Below the pieces are notes generated by a model. That model did no database searches. It was given only the letters and a program-made list of their open reading frames with translations, and was not told where the DNA came from. Below are positions 15,817-17,116 of a DNA stretch of 17,116 nucleotides, one piece after another. Both the position numbers and the translations under genes were made by a program. Source of the DNA: Segatella salivae DSM 15606 (lineage in GTDB: Bacteria; Bacteroidota; Bacteroidia; Bacteroidales; Bacteroidaceae); the NCBI RefSeq assembly GCF_000185845.1, contig NZ_GL629647.1:2620111-2637226 (forward strand). The letters run 5' to 3'. How positions within the stretch are numbered: position 1 is the stretch's first letter; the number at the start of each line of letters is the position of its first letter.

Positions 15817-16950
15817 ATGTCCTCTGATACCCCAATCTCTTGGAATGATCCGAGCAACACGGACAACCCTCAGGCTGATTATAGTTATATTCCTAATGAC
15901 ACTACGAAGGAGGAAACCTTCTTCTATCACAGTGACCACCTCGGCTCAACGTCTTACATCACAGACGACCATACCAACATTACACAGTATGATGCCTACC
16001 TCCCGTATGGTGAACTACTTGTCGATGAGCATAGTAGTAGCGAGGACCTACCGTATAAGTTCAACGGCAAGGAGATGGATGAAGAAACTGGCTTGTACTA
16101 TTACGGTGCAAGGTACTTGAATCCTATGGCAAGTATTTGGTATGGGGTGGATCCGTTGGCAGAGAAGTATAAATCTATAGGGGCTTATGTCTATTGTAGT
16201 GCTAATCCTATTAGATTGATTGATTCAGATGGGAAAAAGATTTTATTTGTAAATGGTTATTGGAATAGCTTTATAGGTGGGCTTATTGGTAGTAGCTCTG
16301 CTGGAGCAAATTATTGGGGAGACGGATTTACAGTAGCTGCTAAATCCTTTTTTAAAGATTATTCTCCTATTAATTCTACAAATTTTATTGATGGATCGTC
16401 CTTATGGGGAGGAGATATGAGTGGGAGTGATCGCTATGCTGCAGGATATAAATTTGCAAAAGATAATCTTAATAGACTTACTTCAGGAATGAAAAAAGGA
16501 GAGAGTTTTAAAATGGTAACTCATTCCGAAGGTTCCGCTTATGGTGCTGGTGTAGCTCAATATTTATTAGATGCAGGTTATAAAGTTACTACAATTTTAC
16601 ATCTTTCCTCGGACGAAGGTGATGAATTCTCTACACCTAAGACTCCTTACACTCTTCAATTATCTTATGAAGGTGATTGGGTGACAGGAAATAAAACTAT
16701 AAAAAACGTAGATAAAGTTGGTGAGATAAAAAAAGGAAACTTATCTTGGGACACTGTGCATGGAACAACAAAAAATAAAAATATATTTAATGCTGCAAAA
16801 GATCTTAAAAAAGTGACACTACAGCTTAATATAGGAGAAATTGATGGAAAATTATCCTCATGGTATAATCAAGAAAACGCAAAGAAAACAAATTTCTATA
16901 GTGTAAATGGAATTATATTGAACAATCTAGATGGAACAAAAAAAAGATAA
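15817..16950 (+). CDS. Orphan RHS core fused to alternative toxin tip (alpha/beta-hydrolase-like)
   Basis: The product has no signal peptide, SpvB or YD shell. It begins directly in the RHS core (SWNDPSN, YHSDHLGST, YYYGARYLNP) and switches after NPIRLIDSDG to a new tip of about 240 residues. I chose ATG 15817, one base after the immunity gene's stop (377 residues); the same frame also has an ATG at 15790 inside that gene. The tip starts with a strand KILFVNGYW and has MVTHSEGSAYGAGVAQYLL, whose THSEG resembles the nucleophile elbow of alpha/beta hydrolases (Ser237). Asp266/Asp269 and His315 (DTVHG) could complete a triad. A lipase or phospholipase tip is plausible but unproven. Without an export signal it is probably a silent cassette that becomes active after recombination into the giant gene, or a relic of a displaced tip. 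Confidence 0.8.
   Translation: MSSDTPISWNDPSNTDNPQADYSYIPNDTTKEETFFYHSDHLGSTSYITDDHTNITQYDAYLPYGELLVDEHSSSEDLPYKFNGKEMDEETGLYYYGARYLNPMASIWYGVDPLAEKYKSIGAYVYCSANPIRLIDSDGKKILFVNGYWNSFIGGLIGSSSAGANYWGDGFTVAAKSFFKDYSPINSTNFIDGSSLWGGDMSGSDRYAAGYKFAKDNLNRLTSGMKKGESFKMVTHSEGSAYGAGVAQYLLDAGYKVTTILHLSSDEGDEFSTPKTPYTLQLSYEGDWVTGNKTIKNVDKVGEIKKGNLSWDTVHGTTKNKNIFNAAKDLKKVTLQLNIGEIDGKLSSWYNQENAKKTNFYSVNGIILNNLDGTKKR
15838..16170 (+). repeat. RHS core repeat, copy 2 (orphan cassette)
   Basis: Gapless partner of 14162-14494 at a constant offset of 1676 bases. After DPLAEKY the copies stay similar at the protein level for about 20 more residues (YVYC..NPIRLID.DG) and then become unrelated, so the core ends and the tips begin at the same place in both. 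Confidence 0.9.
16234..16947 (+). other. Variable C-terminal toxin tip 2 (alternative to tip 1)
   Basis: This AT-rich segment follows the core's SDG boundary and is unrelated to tip 1. It is Gly/Ser-rich early (IGGLIGSSSAGANYWGDG) and has a Ser-nucleophile-like HSEG motif in the middle with downstream Asp and His candidates. The family is not recognised with certainty; the hydrolase reading rests on the THSEG motif and the strand before it. Confidence 0.5.
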
Positions 16951-17116
16951 ATGGAAGAATATAGTTTTGCTTTTAATAGAGTTACCCATTGTTTGCTTTT
17001 TAGCATTATTTACATTGGATGGCCATTCTAGTTTGCTAGCATATAAAGAGCATCCATGGTCAATTTTCATGCAGAGGTTAATATTTGCTTCTGCCCCCAT
17101 ATTAATTGTCGGAATT
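16931..17116 (+). CDS. Putative membrane immunity protein for tip 2, 5' part (runs off the window)
   Basis: An ATG at 16931 opens a frame that overlaps the last 20 bases of the orphan cassette and stays open to the final base (62 codons seen). It begins MEQKKDKWKN, then a hydrophobic segment (IVLLLIELPIVCFLALF, about 11-27), a polar loop, and a second hydrophobic segment (LIFASAPILIVGI, from about 50) cut by the window edge. It is therefore a small integral membrane protein of at least two spans. Its overlapping start copies the arrangement of the first immunity gene behind tip 1. A membrane location would suit protection against a lipid-attacking toxin. An ATG at 16951 in another frame gives only 26 codons and was not chosen. 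Confidence 0.7.
   Translation, partial: MEQKKDKWKNIVLLLIELPIVCFLALFTLDGHSSLLAYKEHPWSIFMQRLIFASAPILIVGI

Noticed and set aside
15845..16120. A 91-codon plus-strand frame inside the orphan RHS core
   Set aside because: It is out of frame with the conserved core, which is supported by strong similarity to the active gene with mostly silent changes.
16951..17031. Short frame starting right after the orphan cassette stop
   Set aside because: Only 26 codons; the overlapping frame from 16931 stays open to the window end and encodes clear membrane segments.

Overview
The window looks like a chromosomal accessory region of a Bacteroidota species, most likely Prevotella or a close relative. The evidence is a moderately AT-rich composition, no Shine-Dalgarno-like leaders, start sites behind TAnnTTTG-type -7 boxes, a type IX secretion (T9SS) C-terminal sorting domain, and a remnant of a helicase/methylase gene typical of Bacteroidota conjugative elements. 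Species assignment is an inference; no rRNA or housekeeping gene is present.

Layout. (1) Positions 21-1343 hold a complete ISL3-family insertion sequence with 29-bp imperfect terminal inverted repeats. Its transposase is split in two by a one-base shift at an ATGA stop/start overlap. (2) Positions 1344-2362 are a gene-poor scar. They contain a decayed fragment of a conjugative-element SNF2-type helicase/methylase gene (1850-2113) between two copies of a 15-bp inverted repeat, then a short palindrome and a likely promoter. (3) Positions 2363-5903 carry a same-strand series of envelope genes: an outer-membrane beta-barrel gene broken by a single-base loss in an A run, a barrel protein with an N-terminal membrane anchor and long linker, and a T9SS-exported protein with a DUF8202-like segment. 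(4) Positions 5987-15262 encode one giant 3091-residue lipoprotein combining SpvB, FG-GAP-like, TcdB-middle and YD-repeat/RHS core modules, that is, a single-chain TcB-TcC/RHS-type toxin shell. (5) Positions 14558-17116 are a polymorphic-toxin tail. The giant protein ends in a tip with a His...Gly-Cys-Ile-Gly motif resembling L,D-transpeptidase-like enzymes, followed by an overlapping putative lipoprotein immunity gene. Next come a promoterless second copy of the RHS core fused to a different tip (alpha/beta-hydrolase-like, THSEG elbow) and an overlapping start of a second, membrane-type putative immunity gene that runs off the window.

How it may work together (inference). The giant RHS lipoprotein would form a cocoon enclosing a C-terminal toxin that is released after the PxxxxDPxG motif, and the gene just downstream protects the producer. 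The second core-tip-immunity block is an orphan cassette that could replace the active tip by homologous recombination through the 333-bp core repeat (about 85% identical overall, about 96% in the last 81 bp before the tip). The predicted locations of the two immunity proteins, lipoprotein and membrane protein, agree with envelope targets suggested by the tips. The upstream barrel and T9SS proteins are on the same strand with short gaps and may belong to the display or export of this toxin, but nothing in the sequence proves this.
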